DNA of 64,000 bases from BRH-c25 sp012519325 (GTDB taxonomy: Bacteria > Bacillota > Clostridia > Lutisporales > Lutisporaceae). Positions 30,500 through 38,571 of the stretch are shown here, piece by piece. Position numbers and translations under genes: made by a program. The notes under the pieces are model-generated. The model was not told the origin of the DNA. It ran no database searches and was given only the letters and a program-made list of their open reading frames with translations. Each line of letters opens with the position of its first letter. The first letter of the stretch is position 1. The stretch covers positions 310,001-374,000 of the forward strand of contig JBMNHZ010000009.1 in NCBI GenBank assembly GCA_050950645.1. The letters run 5' to 3'.

Positions 30500-32512
30500 A
30501 TGTACCAAAATAACGGCTGCATAAAAAAAGAGAGAGGAGCAATTACTGTTTTTCTGGCACTTATTTTCATGTCTCTGATACTTTTTGCAGGAACAGTAAT
30601 TGATATTGTAAGAATTACTGCTGCAGACCGGAGGGTCCAAAGCGCCTTAAATACCTCAGCCAGGTCCGTATTGGCGGAATATGAAAGTGAGCTTATAGGC
30701 AATTATGGAATATATGGGGTTAATGCTGCAGGAGCAAATGTAAAAGAAGATTTTTACAGATACATGAGTGTGAATCTAAAGGAACGGCATGAGAACATAA
30801 ACTTTATAGAAATTGACATAGATTTTGAAGATATTCAAATACAAGGTATGGACAGCCTGCTGAAGCATGAGGCATTTAAGAGGCAGGTGCAGGAATACAT
30901 GAAGTACAGAACACCGATTAAATCGGCTGATACTCTGATTGAGCAGCTGCAGAATATTAAACTGGATAAGAAGATTAATTTTATAAATAGTGAGAAGATA
31001 ACCAGGGATAAGGCAAGAGAGCTGAGAGCAAAGGTAAATGAGGCAAATTCAAAGCTTACAGCCATTAAAAAAAAGCTCACAAATTTAAGTGCAAAAAAAC
31101 TTGAGGATTTAAGGAATGAGCTTTTAGAAGCTTTGGAAATCAATCGCTCGATTTACGACGGGAATAATAAAGGCCTTCTGGTTGATTATATTCAAAGCAG
31201 GGATGATACAAATGTTAAGGCTAAAAAAGGCGAATTCATCGGAAATCAGTCCCGGGAGTTTGCCGGCATAATGGGAAACAGCGAAAATATTGCTCCCGGG
31301 ATTCAAAGATATTTAGAGGAGATAAATAAAACACTCCTGAAGGTAAAACCGCTTCAGAAGGAACTCGATATTATGAAAGAAAGCCTTGAAAGCCTGAGGG
31401 AGGAGATGGATAAATTAAATGATGACGAAATAAATGAAGTCAGAGACGATATTGATAAGGTTAAAGATAAAATCATGCAGCTTGAATCACAAATTGATGA
31501 GGAAATATCAGGGTTGAAAGTGAAGCTTGGAGAGACTGCTCTTGAGGGTTATTTCCTGGAGCCGGAGATTGTGGAAATCGACAAAAAGGCGGAGGATCTG
31601 AAAGAATTTATTGGCAAGACAAAGGAAGACATTGAGAAAGCATTGCTTAGGAAACTTGAAAAGGATTGGCTGATAGCCCCTGAAGAATTTGAAGACAGCA
31701 GTATTATTACTGGCGATAACCTTGAAGAAATGGATGAAAATGCATATTTCAGCTTATCAATTCAGGAGGAAGAAGCTGAGAAAAGAAATAATGAAATAGT
31801 AAATATAGCGGAGAGACTTTCGGATGCAGTTAAAGATACTGCTTCAAGTGCATTGGAGAAGATAAATACCATTGAATATGTGATGGACAAGTATACCTTC
31901 CTGACCTCCAGGACAAAAAGGAATCATTTCTTCAACAAGGGTGAAGTGGAGTACATTATCAGCGGGCCGGATATTAATGAAGAATACAGCCAAATAAAGA
32001 ATACTGAGTATTATATAGTGACAAAGGTGCTGCTTCAGGTTTGGGCATTGAGATTTGCATTAAATACGATAGATGCTTTTATCACAAGCACTGTAGTATT
32101 TCCTCCCCAAAGACTTGCTTTTGCTCTTGCTGAAGGTGCACTGGACTCAAGTCTCGATATGTTTAATTTGCTTAATGGCGAGTCTGTGCCAATATGTCCG
32201 AAGAGCTTTACGGCAATTAAACTAAAGTATTCGGATCACTTAAGAATTCTGCTTTTGATGAAGCCTGAGGAAGAAATCCTGAGAAAGGCGAGACAGCTTA
32301 TACAAGTAAATATTAAGCAGGTTATAGATGCGGAGACAGGGCTTCCAAGGTCGGATTTCAGATTAGGAGATTATAGTACTGTTATCTTTGCCTCTGTAAA
32401 GGCAAAGGTAAACCTTTTCTTTCTTCCTCTTTTGAAGGTTGACAGGCTGCTGCCCGGCAGCTTTGAAAACGGAAGGTATATAATACGAAAACAAATATAT
32501 GTTGGCTATTAG
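30500..32512 (+). CDS. Large TadE/TadG-like pilus-associated protein with coiled coil
   Basis: The 670-residue protein opens with a TadE/G-type N-terminus: a short basic leader, GAITVFLALIFMSLILFAGTVID (in parts) as membrane helix, then a putative extracellular part. Residues about 160-200 and 270-360 are strongly charged, heptad-rich coiled coils. The C-terminal third (ILLQV-like hydrophobic helices, then YSDHLRILLLM) is a conserved-looking domain that I cannot name. Proteins of this build (DUF5702-like) occur in clostridial tad loci between two TadE genes. Function is presumably in anchoring or tip assembly; this is inference. Confidence 0.75.
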   Translation: MYQNNGCIKKERGAITVFLALIFMSLILFAGTVIDIVRITAADRRVQSALNTSARSVLAEYESELIGNYGIYGVNAAGANVKEDFYRYMSVNLKERHENINFIEIDIDFEDIQIQGMDSLLKHEAFKRQVQEYMKYRTPIKSADTLIEQLQNIKLDKKINFINSEKITRDKARELRAKVNEANSKLTAIKKKLTNLSAKKLEDLRNELLEALEINRSIYDGNNKGLLVDYIQSRDDTNVKAKKGEFIGNQSREFAGIMGNSENIAPGIQRYLEEINKTLLKVKPLQKELDIMKESLESLREEMDKLNDDEINEVRDDIDKVKDKIMQLESQIDEEISGLKVKLGETALEGYFLEPEIVEIDKKAEDLKEFIGKTKEDIEKALLRKLEKDWLIAPEEFEDSSIITGDNLEEMDENAYFSLSIQEEEAEKRNNEIVNIAERLSDAVKDTASSALEKINTIEYVMDKYTFLTSRTKRNHFFNKGEVEYIISGPDINEEYSQIKNTEYYIVTKVLLQVWALRFALNTIDAFITSTVVFPPQRLAFALAEGALDSSLDMFNLLNGESVPICPKSFTAIKLKYSDHLRILLLMKPEEEILRKARQLIQVNIKQVIDAETGLPRSDFRLGDYSTVIFASVKAKVNLFFLPLLKVDRLLPGSFENGRYIIRKQIYVGY

Positions 32513-32523
32513 GGTGGTTGAAA

Positions 32524-33465
32524 TTGCATAGATTTTGTAAGAAGCTGAACTCCAGAGGTTCGATAACAGTTGAGGCTTGTGTTGTATTTCCCATTTTTAT
32601 AAGCGTATTTTTTCTGCTGCTTTTTCTTATCAAGTTTACATGCACAGGTATGGCGCTTGATTATGCTGTAAATGAAGCAGCCAAGGAAATAGCTGCAGCA
32701 GCATATCCCATATCCTTTGTAAATGAACTGGAGGATGAAAAGCTGCAGGAGTATGGGAATACAAAAATACCTACACTGGAGGAAGAGCTGGAAAAGCTTG
32801 TTAGCGGAATAGCAGGAACCAGTTTCGATAATATTCTGGGCGTCATTATATCGGAGAACCTTAAAGAGACGGATTTTACTGATGCAGTACAGGATGTATT
32901 AAAGGACTACAGCAGAGGAATTATCGGAAATATTGTTGATGTGATGGCCCCTGCATATTGGGATATGAAATCCGCCGTCAAGTATTCCGCTGCCGAAGCG
33001 ATTATTAAGAAACACCTGGAAAGCCCGCTGATCAATCGAGAAAATATAAAGCTGCAGCTTGTTGAATTTCCCCAGGGCAGAGAAGAATACAGCGTAAGGT
33101 CATCAAGTGCGATATATGGTAAGCTGGGACTGATTCCGGAAAAGGATTTCAGCAGAGACGACATTGTGCTGCAGCTAAGTTACGATTATAAGGTGAATCT
33201 TCCATTCCTGGGGCCTCTTAATATACGAATGATTCATACCGCTGTGGAAAGGGCATGGATCAACGGAAGCTTCGGGATACTGACAGCTGACGACGAAGGC
33301 TTTAATTTGGAATCGGAAGGCAGAATTGTATATATCACAAGGACGGGTATCCGCTATCATGAAGAGGACTGCAGGTACCTCAGGAAAAGTAAAATCCCGA
33401 TTATAATTGAAGAGGCTGAAGGGTCAGGCTATACTCCATGCAAGGTTTGCAAACCGCTGGGCTAG
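32524..33465 (+). CDS. TadE-like protein with C-terminal Cys/His mini-domain
   Basis: The N-terminus has GSITVEACVVFPIFISVFFLLLF (in parts): a prepilin-like site with Glu at +5 and one span. After about 230 residues of unknown fold, the last about 45 residues form a compact motif, VYITRTGIRYH-x4-C-RYL...YTPC-x2-C. This resembles small zinc-binding tails seen on some secreted Firmicute proteins. Its role here is unknown. TTG 32518 touches the ribosome site AGGGTGG, and TTG 32524 is 6 nt away and preferred. Confidence 0.75.
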   Translation: MHRFCKKLNSRGSITVEACVVFPIFISVFFLLLFLIKFTCTGMALDYAVNEAAKEIAAAAYPISFVNELEDEKLQEYGNTKIPTLEEELEKLVSGIAGTSFDNILGVIISENLKETDFTDAVQDVLKDYSRGIIGNIVDVMAPAYWDMKSAVKYSAAEAIIKKHLESPLINRENIKLQLVEFPQGREEYSVRSSSAIYGKLGLIPEKDFSRDDIVLQLSYDYKVNLPFLGPLNIRMIHTAVERAWINGSFGILTADDEGFNLESEGRIVYITRTGIRYHEEDCRYLRKSKIPIIIEEAEGSGYTPCKVCKPLG

Positions 33466-33494
33466 GCTGCAAAATTACTAACAGGGAGGATATT

Positions 33495-33947
33495 ATGAGG
33501 TATCATTTACTGACAGATGATGCAAGATTTTTCCCATATATAACAGTTGTAGTATTGCTTGCTGCAGCTGCAATTATCGATATCAGGGAGAGAAGAATAC
33601 CGGATAAGCTGGTGCTTGCAGGTACTGCCGGAGGATTGGCCTTTGTTTTGATTAACCCACAAATAGATTTGCTTAACAGCCTTATGGGCGGTGTAACAGC
33701 GGGGTTGGTGCTGCTTCTTGTTTATTACATTACAAAGGGTGGCATCGGACTTGGAGACGTAAAGCTTTTTGGCTGCTCAGGAATTTATCTGGGTTTCGAA
33801 AACACTGTCTCCGCAATGTTGATTTCTGCAGTTCTAGCTGGATTATTCAGTCTGGCACTTATATGTATAAACCGTAACAACAAGAAACGTGAAATACCTT
33901 ATGCACCCTTTATATTGGCAGGTGTACTTACGGTTATAATATTCTAA
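33495..33947 (+). CDS. Prepilin peptidase, A24 family, copy 2
   Basis: The 150-residue membrane protein has the first catalytic Asp in IDIRERRIPDKLV and the GxGD motif in GGIGLGDVKLFG, with several hydrophobic spans. It is clearly distinct from the copy at the head of the locus. Two peptidases may divide the work between the Flp pilin and the TadE-like proteins. ATG 33495 follows GGGAGGA; the frame opens earlier inside the preceding gene but without a ribosome site. Confidence 0.88.
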   Translation: MRYHLLTDDARFFPYITVVVLLAAAAIIDIRERRIPDKLVLAGTAGGLAFVLINPQIDLLNSLMGGVTAGLVLLLVYYITKGGIGLGDVKLFGCSGIYLGFENTVSAMLISAVLAGLFSLALICINRNNKKREIPYAPFILAGVLTVIIF

Positions 33948-33971
33948 TTAGTATGCAGTGGAGGGGTCATT

Positions 33972-35309
33972 GTGGAAAATATAGGATTAGATTTTGAATA
34001 CGGTTATGATAATGATGCAGCCGGTAGTTGTCTGGTTCTTAAGATTAATAATGATACAAAGCTGCTGAATCATCAGGTAGAGATTTTATGTCAGAATCCC
34101 AATTCTTCTTTTGTTCCATTTCATATAAAGCGAGAAAATGAAAATGTTTTTATCTGTTATAATATAACCTCCAAAATATCATTATCTCAGTATATTGAAA
34201 GAAAAAGCCTAAAGAAGAAGGAGCTTCTGGATTTGCTCAGGAACATTGTAAAAAATCTGATGCTTCATGGCAATTACTTATTGGATCTTTCAGGCTTCAT
34301 CATCCATTCGGATTTTATATTTGTTAACCCTGCGACAGCGGAAGTTTCGCTTTTATATGTACCTGTTCCCTGCAGCAGGAATTCAAAGGAGATATTAAGA
34401 TCCTTTTTTAAAGATATTGTGGTTAATTCATCCAGTAACGATGACGATGCAAGGGATAATTACCTGCAAAGGATATTGAATTATTTAAAATCGGATACGT
34501 TCAGCCTCATTGAATTTAACAGATTGATTGTAGATTTGAGAAACAGTGGAGAATTATGCGAATATGAAAAGAGGACAGCTGATAGAGAAGCAGCCGCTGA
34601 AATGGATACCCCCTGCGGCAAGAGTCTTGAGGAAAGGGCTTATGCAGAGGTTGGAAAGAGCAAGAGTATCAGAAGCATAATTTTACTGCAGCCATTCTTT
34701 TTAATAGCTGTAGTTATTGCGTACTTATTAATGGCAGTGAGAGGAACGGGGGATATTATATCTATTTCGGCAGTGGTGCTTATTGCAGCCGCATTGGATA
34801 TCCTTGCAATTAAAAAGATAATGGATTGGGAATGGAAGAGGGTACCGGTAGAAGATACTCATCTTACAGCACAAGATAAAGCAAAGGGCGGCACGGGCTG
34901 CAGGGACAAAAGTATCAGAAGCAGGTATAAACAGGTGATTTCATTACCCGATGTAGTGAAAGCCAATGATACAATTTTAATCTCCGAAGTTCCGAAGGAT
35001 TGCAATCCATATCTGGAGAGCATAGGGTCCAATAGAGTTGAAAGAATAGTAATTAATAAGAATAAATTTTTAATAGGCAGATTGGGCAGTATGGTCGACC
35101 ATATTATTCAGGGAAATACAATAGGAAAGCTTCATGCAGAAATTAAAGTAAATGAAGGGCTTTTTTACATAAAGGACCTTAACTCGAAAAACGGAACTTA
35201 TGTGAACGGCGTAAGAATTTCCGGCAATAATGAATGTGAAATAAAGGAAAATGATATAATAAGGTTTTCAAACTATGAATATGTTTTCAGAAATCAGAGA
35301 GCTGAATAA
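33972..35309 (+). CDS. Membrane protein with C-terminal FHA domain (DUF6382-like N-terminus)
   Basis: The 445-residue protein has a cytoplasmic N-terminal domain (about 1-200) that resembles the pseudo-kinase-like domain often paired with FHA in clostridial tad loci. Two spans follow (235-256 and 261-280), then a linker and an FHA domain (about 365-437) with GR at 369-370, KLH around 388 and NSKNGTYVNG at 404-413. FHA domains bind phosphothreonine. The partner is probably the Ser/Thr kinase encoded two genes downstream. GTG 33972 follows GAGGGG. Confidence 0.85.
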   Translation: MENIGLDFEYGYDNDAAGSCLVLKINNDTKLLNHQVEILCQNPNSSFVPFHIKRENENVFICYNITSKISLSQYIERKSLKKKELLDLLRNIVKNLMLHGNYLLDLSGFIIHSDFIFVNPATAEVSLLYVPVPCSRNSKEILRSFFKDIVVNSSSNDDDARDNYLQRILNYLKSDTFSLIEFNRLIVDLRNSGELCEYEKRTADREAAAEMDTPCGKSLEERAYAEVGKSKSIRSIILLQPFFLIAVVIAYLLMAVRGTGDIISISAVVLIAAALDILAIKKIMDWEWKRVPVEDTHLTAQDKAKGGTGCRDKSIRSRYKQVISLPDVVKANDTILISEVPKDCNPYLESIGSNRVERIVINKNKFLIGRLGSMVDHIIQGNTIGKLHAEIKVNEGLFYIKDLNSKNGTYVNGVRISGNNECEIKENDIIRFSNYEYVFRNQRAE

Positions 35310-35337
35310 GAATTAAACATGATAGGGGGTGCCCCTG

Positions 35338-35553
35338 ATGAAGCTTCATTTTATATACATATTTATTGGAATTTCAACTCTTACTCTAAACCTTATACTT
35401 ACTCTCCATATAATCAGGAAACATAAAAATGAGGGCTGCCAAAGGAATTGGGATTATGAACAAGTGATAACCTTCAGGCTGTCCGGAAAAGAAAGCATTG
35501 AGGGTATTACTACCGCAGCAGCGGCCTGTGATGATACGGTGCCTCTGGAATAA
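35338..35553 (+). CDS. Small single-span membrane protein
   Basis: A 71-residue protein with one N-terminal membrane helix (about 3-23), then a short basic stop-transfer (IIRKHKNEG) and a soluble tail of about 45 residues. I recognise no family. It is embedded between the FHA and kinase genes with a ribosome site (GGGGG) 10 nt before ATG 35338 and is likely co-expressed. It might be a kinase or pilus accessory factor, but nothing in the sequence proves it. Confidence 0.6.
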   Translation: MKLHFIYIFIGISTLTLNLILTLHIIRKHKNEGCQRNWDYEQVITFRLSGKESIEGITTAAAACDDTVPLE

Positions 35554-35579
35554 TAATGCCGTGCAGTGGAGGGTGAAGA

Positions 35580-36473
35580 ATGCAAATCGGGAGTATATTA
35601 AACGAAAAGTATCGGATTGACAAATTTTTAGGCAAAGGTGGGACAGCTTCTGTTTATTTATGTACCAATATTGAAATTGGAAACAGGTGGGCTTTGAAGC
35701 ATATTCCGCCGGACAAAACAAATGAAATAGCAATGTCGGAGATTGAAATACTTAAGAGACTGTACCATCCCAGCCTGCCAAGGATTGTTGATGTATTCCG
35801 CAATAAACAGGGTATTTATATTGTCGAAAGCAATATAGAGGGTATCCCCATGGACAGGATGCTGAAAAAGCATGGCAGCTTTGGACTTGAGAAAGTCACA
35901 GACTGGTTTATGGAGCTTTGTGATATATTGAAATACCTGCACAGCGTCAAGCCAAGGCCTATTATATATAGGGATATGAAGCCGTCAAATATAATACTTA
36001 CACAGGGCGGCAGACTGGTACTGGTTGATTTCGGGGTATCCCAGGAGTACTTTGAGTATGAATTAAGGGACAGTGTTCTTGCGGGTACGAGTGCGTATGC
36101 AGCACCGGAGCAGCTGATAAAAGGGGGAAAGACAGATCAGAGGACAGATATTTACAACCTGGGTGCAACAGTGTATCAAATGCTGTATGGCAGGCTGGCA
36201 GGCGGCACAAATGACAAAGCTGGTTCTATCAAAGGCAAGGCAGCAGCGAAGATGGGCAGTATAATTTCCAAGTGTATGGAGAACAGGCCGGAGGACAGAT
36301 ACCAGAGGGTAGAAGATATACAGAAAGAGCTGGAGGCTGTAAAGAGTATGCTGGCAGCGGGCAAGGTAAGGCAGGGAATTGTTTTTAAGCTTGAGATGGC
36401 TTCAATAGCAGCATTGTCGGCAGTCTCATATGCTGCTGCGGTACTGGGCGCATTGTATTCGACGTCGAAATAA
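35580..36473 (+). CDS. Serine/threonine protein kinase (Hanks type) with C-terminal membrane anchor
   Basis: The 297-residue protein has a full kinase domain: Gly loop GKGGTASVY (18-26), Lys40 in WALKHI, Glu in the C helix (SEIEILKRL), catalytic loop YRDMKPSN (130-137; Tyr replaces the usual His), Mg-binding DFG (150-152), APE (165-167) and DIYNLG. A C-terminal span lies near residues 270-294. No PASTA repeats are present, so it is not the PrkC/Stk1 housekeeping kinase. Its place at the end of the tad locus beside an FHA protein suggests control of the pilus. Confidence 0.9.
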   Translation: MQIGSILNEKYRIDKFLGKGGTASVYLCTNIEIGNRWALKHIPPDKTNEIAMSEIEILKRLYHPSLPRIVDVFRNKQGIYIVESNIEGIPMDRMLKKHGSFGLEKVTDWFMELCDILKYLHSVKPRPIIYRDMKPSNIILTQGGRLVLVDFGVSQEYFEYELRDSVLAGTSAYAAPEQLIKGGKTDQRTDIYNLGATVYQMLYGRLAGGTNDKAGSIKGKAAAKMGSIISKCMENRPEDRYQRVEDIQKELEAVKSMLAAGKVRQGIVFKLEMASIAALSAVSYAAAVLGALYSTSK

Positions 36474-36609
36474 TAATATGGTATGTGCTAAATTTACCTC
36501 CTCGTACCCCGGAACCCCTTAGCTTCGCAGCCCCGCCCTAACTCTCGTGTCTCGTGTCTAAAATACCTATTGACAAATCACAAAATTAGAAAATTAGCAA
36601 AATGCATAT

Positions 36610-36628
36610 CAATTTATGGGCATACCAA
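36610..36628. repeat. Left direct repeat next to the IS30 element
   Basis: CAATTTATGGGCATACCAA is repeated exactly at 37820-37838. It may be a long target duplication, but 14 nt separate it from the left inverted repeat. The stretch 36474-36609 otherwise shows only a short doubled CTCGTGT and no gene. Confidence 0.6.
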
Positions 36629-37819
36629 TTTTAGGTAAATTGTAAAATGAAGTGTCGCGATAGATAACAAAAGTGTCCCATAGGGACCAACTCAGCTATA
36701 ATGTTAAGTGACCAAACCCAACAAAAAGGAGAGAGGTATATGGGACACTTACATTGTAGCAAGATTGAGCATAAAAATAAACACTTAAATTACAGGGAAC
36801 GGCTGAGAATAGAAATAATGCTTAAGGAAGGTGCCGGCACAAAGGAAATTAGTGAAATAATTGGTTGCAGCCAGAGGACTATACAAAGAGAGCGAAAACG
36901 CGGTTTAATAAAACAAATTAATTCGAACTTGGAATATTACCAGGTATATGACGCAGATTATGCCCAGAACGACTATATAGCAAAACATGAATGTAAGGGG
37001 CCAGGACTAAAAATAGGGCACGATCATAAATTGTGCGAGTATATAGAAGAAAAAATCAAAGCAGGCTGGTCGCCGGACATAATTGCAAAAGAGATTAGAA
37101 AAAAGGCAGAATTCAAAGATACAAGAATATGCACAAAGACAATATACAACTATATAGATAAGAATGTTTTTCTAAATATCAGTTATAAGGATTTAATATA
37201 TGGCAGGTATCGAAAGAGAACAGGTACAGGAGTAAACAGGCCATCTTACAAGAATATAAAAGGTCGTAGCATAGATGAAAGGCCATCTAGTGTTGATGAA
37301 CGACAAGAAGTGGGACATTGGGAAATGGATTTAGTGTTAGGCAAGAAAGGAGGAAGCAAAAGCGTCTTACTTACAATGACAGAACGAGTAAGCAGACGTG
37401 AAATCATTCGAAAACTGCCTGATAAAAGCCAAGAAAGTGTAATAAAGGCGCTGGATGTAATGGAACGGCAAATGGGGCGAATTAAGTTCAAGGATACATT
37501 TAAAAGCATAACAGTTGATAATGGTTCAGAGTTTTTAAACAGTTCGGAAATGGAGAGGTCTTGCCTTGGTAAGAAAAGAACAAGAACGATGGTATTTTAC
37601 GCACACCCATATAGTGCATATGAACGAGGGAGCAATGAGAATATGAACCGGATGATACGCCGCTTTATACCCAAAGGAGCAGATATTGGTAAATATAGTA
37701 AACAGGAAATAAAGCGCATCGAAAATTGGTTAAACAATTATCCAAGGAAGATCCTGGATTACTATACTCCACTTGAAGCCTATAATCAGGTTGCTTAACA
37801 GAGGCGACATTTAATGTTG
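36629..37819 (+). mobile_element. IS30-family insertion sequence
   Basis: The boundaries are set by the 19-bp direct repeats. Imperfect inverted repeats lie at 36643-36658 and 37804-37819 (12 of 15 aligned positions match, both carrying TGTCGC). One intact transposase gene fills the element. The right end is flush with the direct repeat; the left is offset by 14 nt, so the true left end is uncertain. The element borders a truncated ISLre2-type gene. Confidence 0.78.
36740..37798 (+). CDS. IS30-family transposase
   Basis: The 352-residue protein has an N-terminal helix-turn-helix (LNYRERLRIEIMLKEGAGTKEISEIIGCSQRTIQRER, in parts) and the IS30 DDE core. The first Asp is in VGHWEMDLVLGKKG, the second in SITVDNGSEF and the Glu in RGSNENMNRMIRRFIPKG. 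All catalytic residues are present and the frame is intact, so it may be active. ATG follows AAGGAGAGAGG. The TATAAT at 36697-36702 may be its -10 box. Confidence 0.93.
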   Translation: MGHLHCSKIEHKNKHLNYRERLRIEIMLKEGAGTKEISEIIGCSQRTIQRERKRGLIKQINSNLEYYQVYDADYAQNDYIAKHECKGPGLKIGHDHKLCEYIEEKIKAGWSPDIIAKEIRKKAEFKDTRICTKTIYNYIDKNVFLNISYKDLIYGRYRKRTGTGVNRPSYKNIKGRSIDERPSSVDERQEVGHWEMDLVLGKKGGSKSVLLTMTERVSRREIIRKLPDKSQESVIKALDVMERQMGRIKFKDTFKSITVDNGSEFLNSSEMERSCLGKKRTRTMVFYAHPYSAYERGSNENMNRMIRRFIPKGADIGKYSKQEIKRIENWLNNYPRKILDYYTPLEAYNQVA

Positions 37820-37838
37820 CAATTTATGGGCATACCAA
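37820..37838. repeat. Right direct repeat next to the IS30 element
   Basis: Exact copy of 36610-36628. Its sequence is in frame with the UPF0236 remnant that follows, so the original target was inside that gene. Confidence 0.6.
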
Positions 37839-38322
37839 ATGGGAAGCATTGAACTTAAGTGACCTTAAAGCATTAAAGAAAGTAATGAAAGAGCTTTATG
37901 ATGAAACAGAGAGCGAAAGAAAACGTAAAGAGATCCGGGAGAGTTTTCTTTACTTTAAGAACAATTGGGATGGAATAGAAATCTATGAAAAAGAAAGGGA
38001 AAGTATAGTAGGATGCAGTGCGGAAGGACATAACAGCCATATACTTGCTGATCGCATGAGCAGCAGGCCAAAGGGCTGGAGTATGGAAGGTGCAGAGAAA
38101 ATGGCAAGGTTAAGGGCATTTAAAGCAAACGGCGGCAATGTATATGATTTTATGAAGGAACAGAAGAAAGAAAAGAAACTCTATGATATTACTACAAAGC
38201 TCTTAAAAGAGACAAAAAAGAAGCTCAAACAGAAAAAGACAGCCGAGATAATTGGAAACATTGAAGTCTTCAAAATAGGAAGGATAACGGGACTTTATAA
38301 GGCATTGAAAGAGCTCTGCTGA
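37821..38322 (+). pseudogene. ISLre2/UPF0236-type transposase, C-terminal remnant
   Basis: About 165 codons remain, with CSAEGHNSHILADRMSSRPKGW and MARLRAFKANGG, the hallmark of the C-terminal part of UPF0236 (ISLre2) transposases, which are normally about 450-480 residues. A TTG at 37849 could start a 157-residue product, but no ribosome site supports it. The 5' two thirds are missing, and I find no trace left of the IS30 element, so it was deleted before or during insertion. Confidence 0.8.
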
Positions 38323-38357
38323 GATATGTTGTTGATATATTTTTTATAAGTTTATGC

Positions 38358-38386
38358 TTGACAGTCATTTATTGGTATGTTAACAT
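38358..38386 (+). promoter_or_regulatory. Promoter of rpoBC
   Basis: TTGACA (38358-38363), a 17-nt spacer and TAACAT (38381-38386), 36 nt after the ISLre2 remnant. Because rplL ends in a terminator 21 kb upstream, this is the likely sole promoter of rpoB. Confidence 0.6.
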
Positions 38387-38493
38387 TATATATTGCATTG
38401 TAGTAAGTATTTTTGCTTAATACTGCTGCATTTGAATAAGGATAGCTAAAAGAGGCAATATTAAAATAGGTGTGCTTTAATTGTGCGGACAAA

Positions 38494-38532
38494 CCAAAAG
38501 CGTTACTATTTAGGGGGATTTTTTGCTTTTGG
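38494..38532 (+). promoter_or_regulatory. rpoB leader hairpin
   Basis: CCAAAAGC (38494-38501) pairs with GCTTTTGG (38525-38532); the loop holds GGGGGATTTTTT. It lies about 110 nt into the leader and 40 nt before the rpoB ATG. It may act in rpoBC attenuation; there is no T-run directly after it. Confidence 0.45.
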
Positions 38533-38571
38533 CTATTTTAATTTATTTAAATTTAAGGGGTGAAAGACTTT

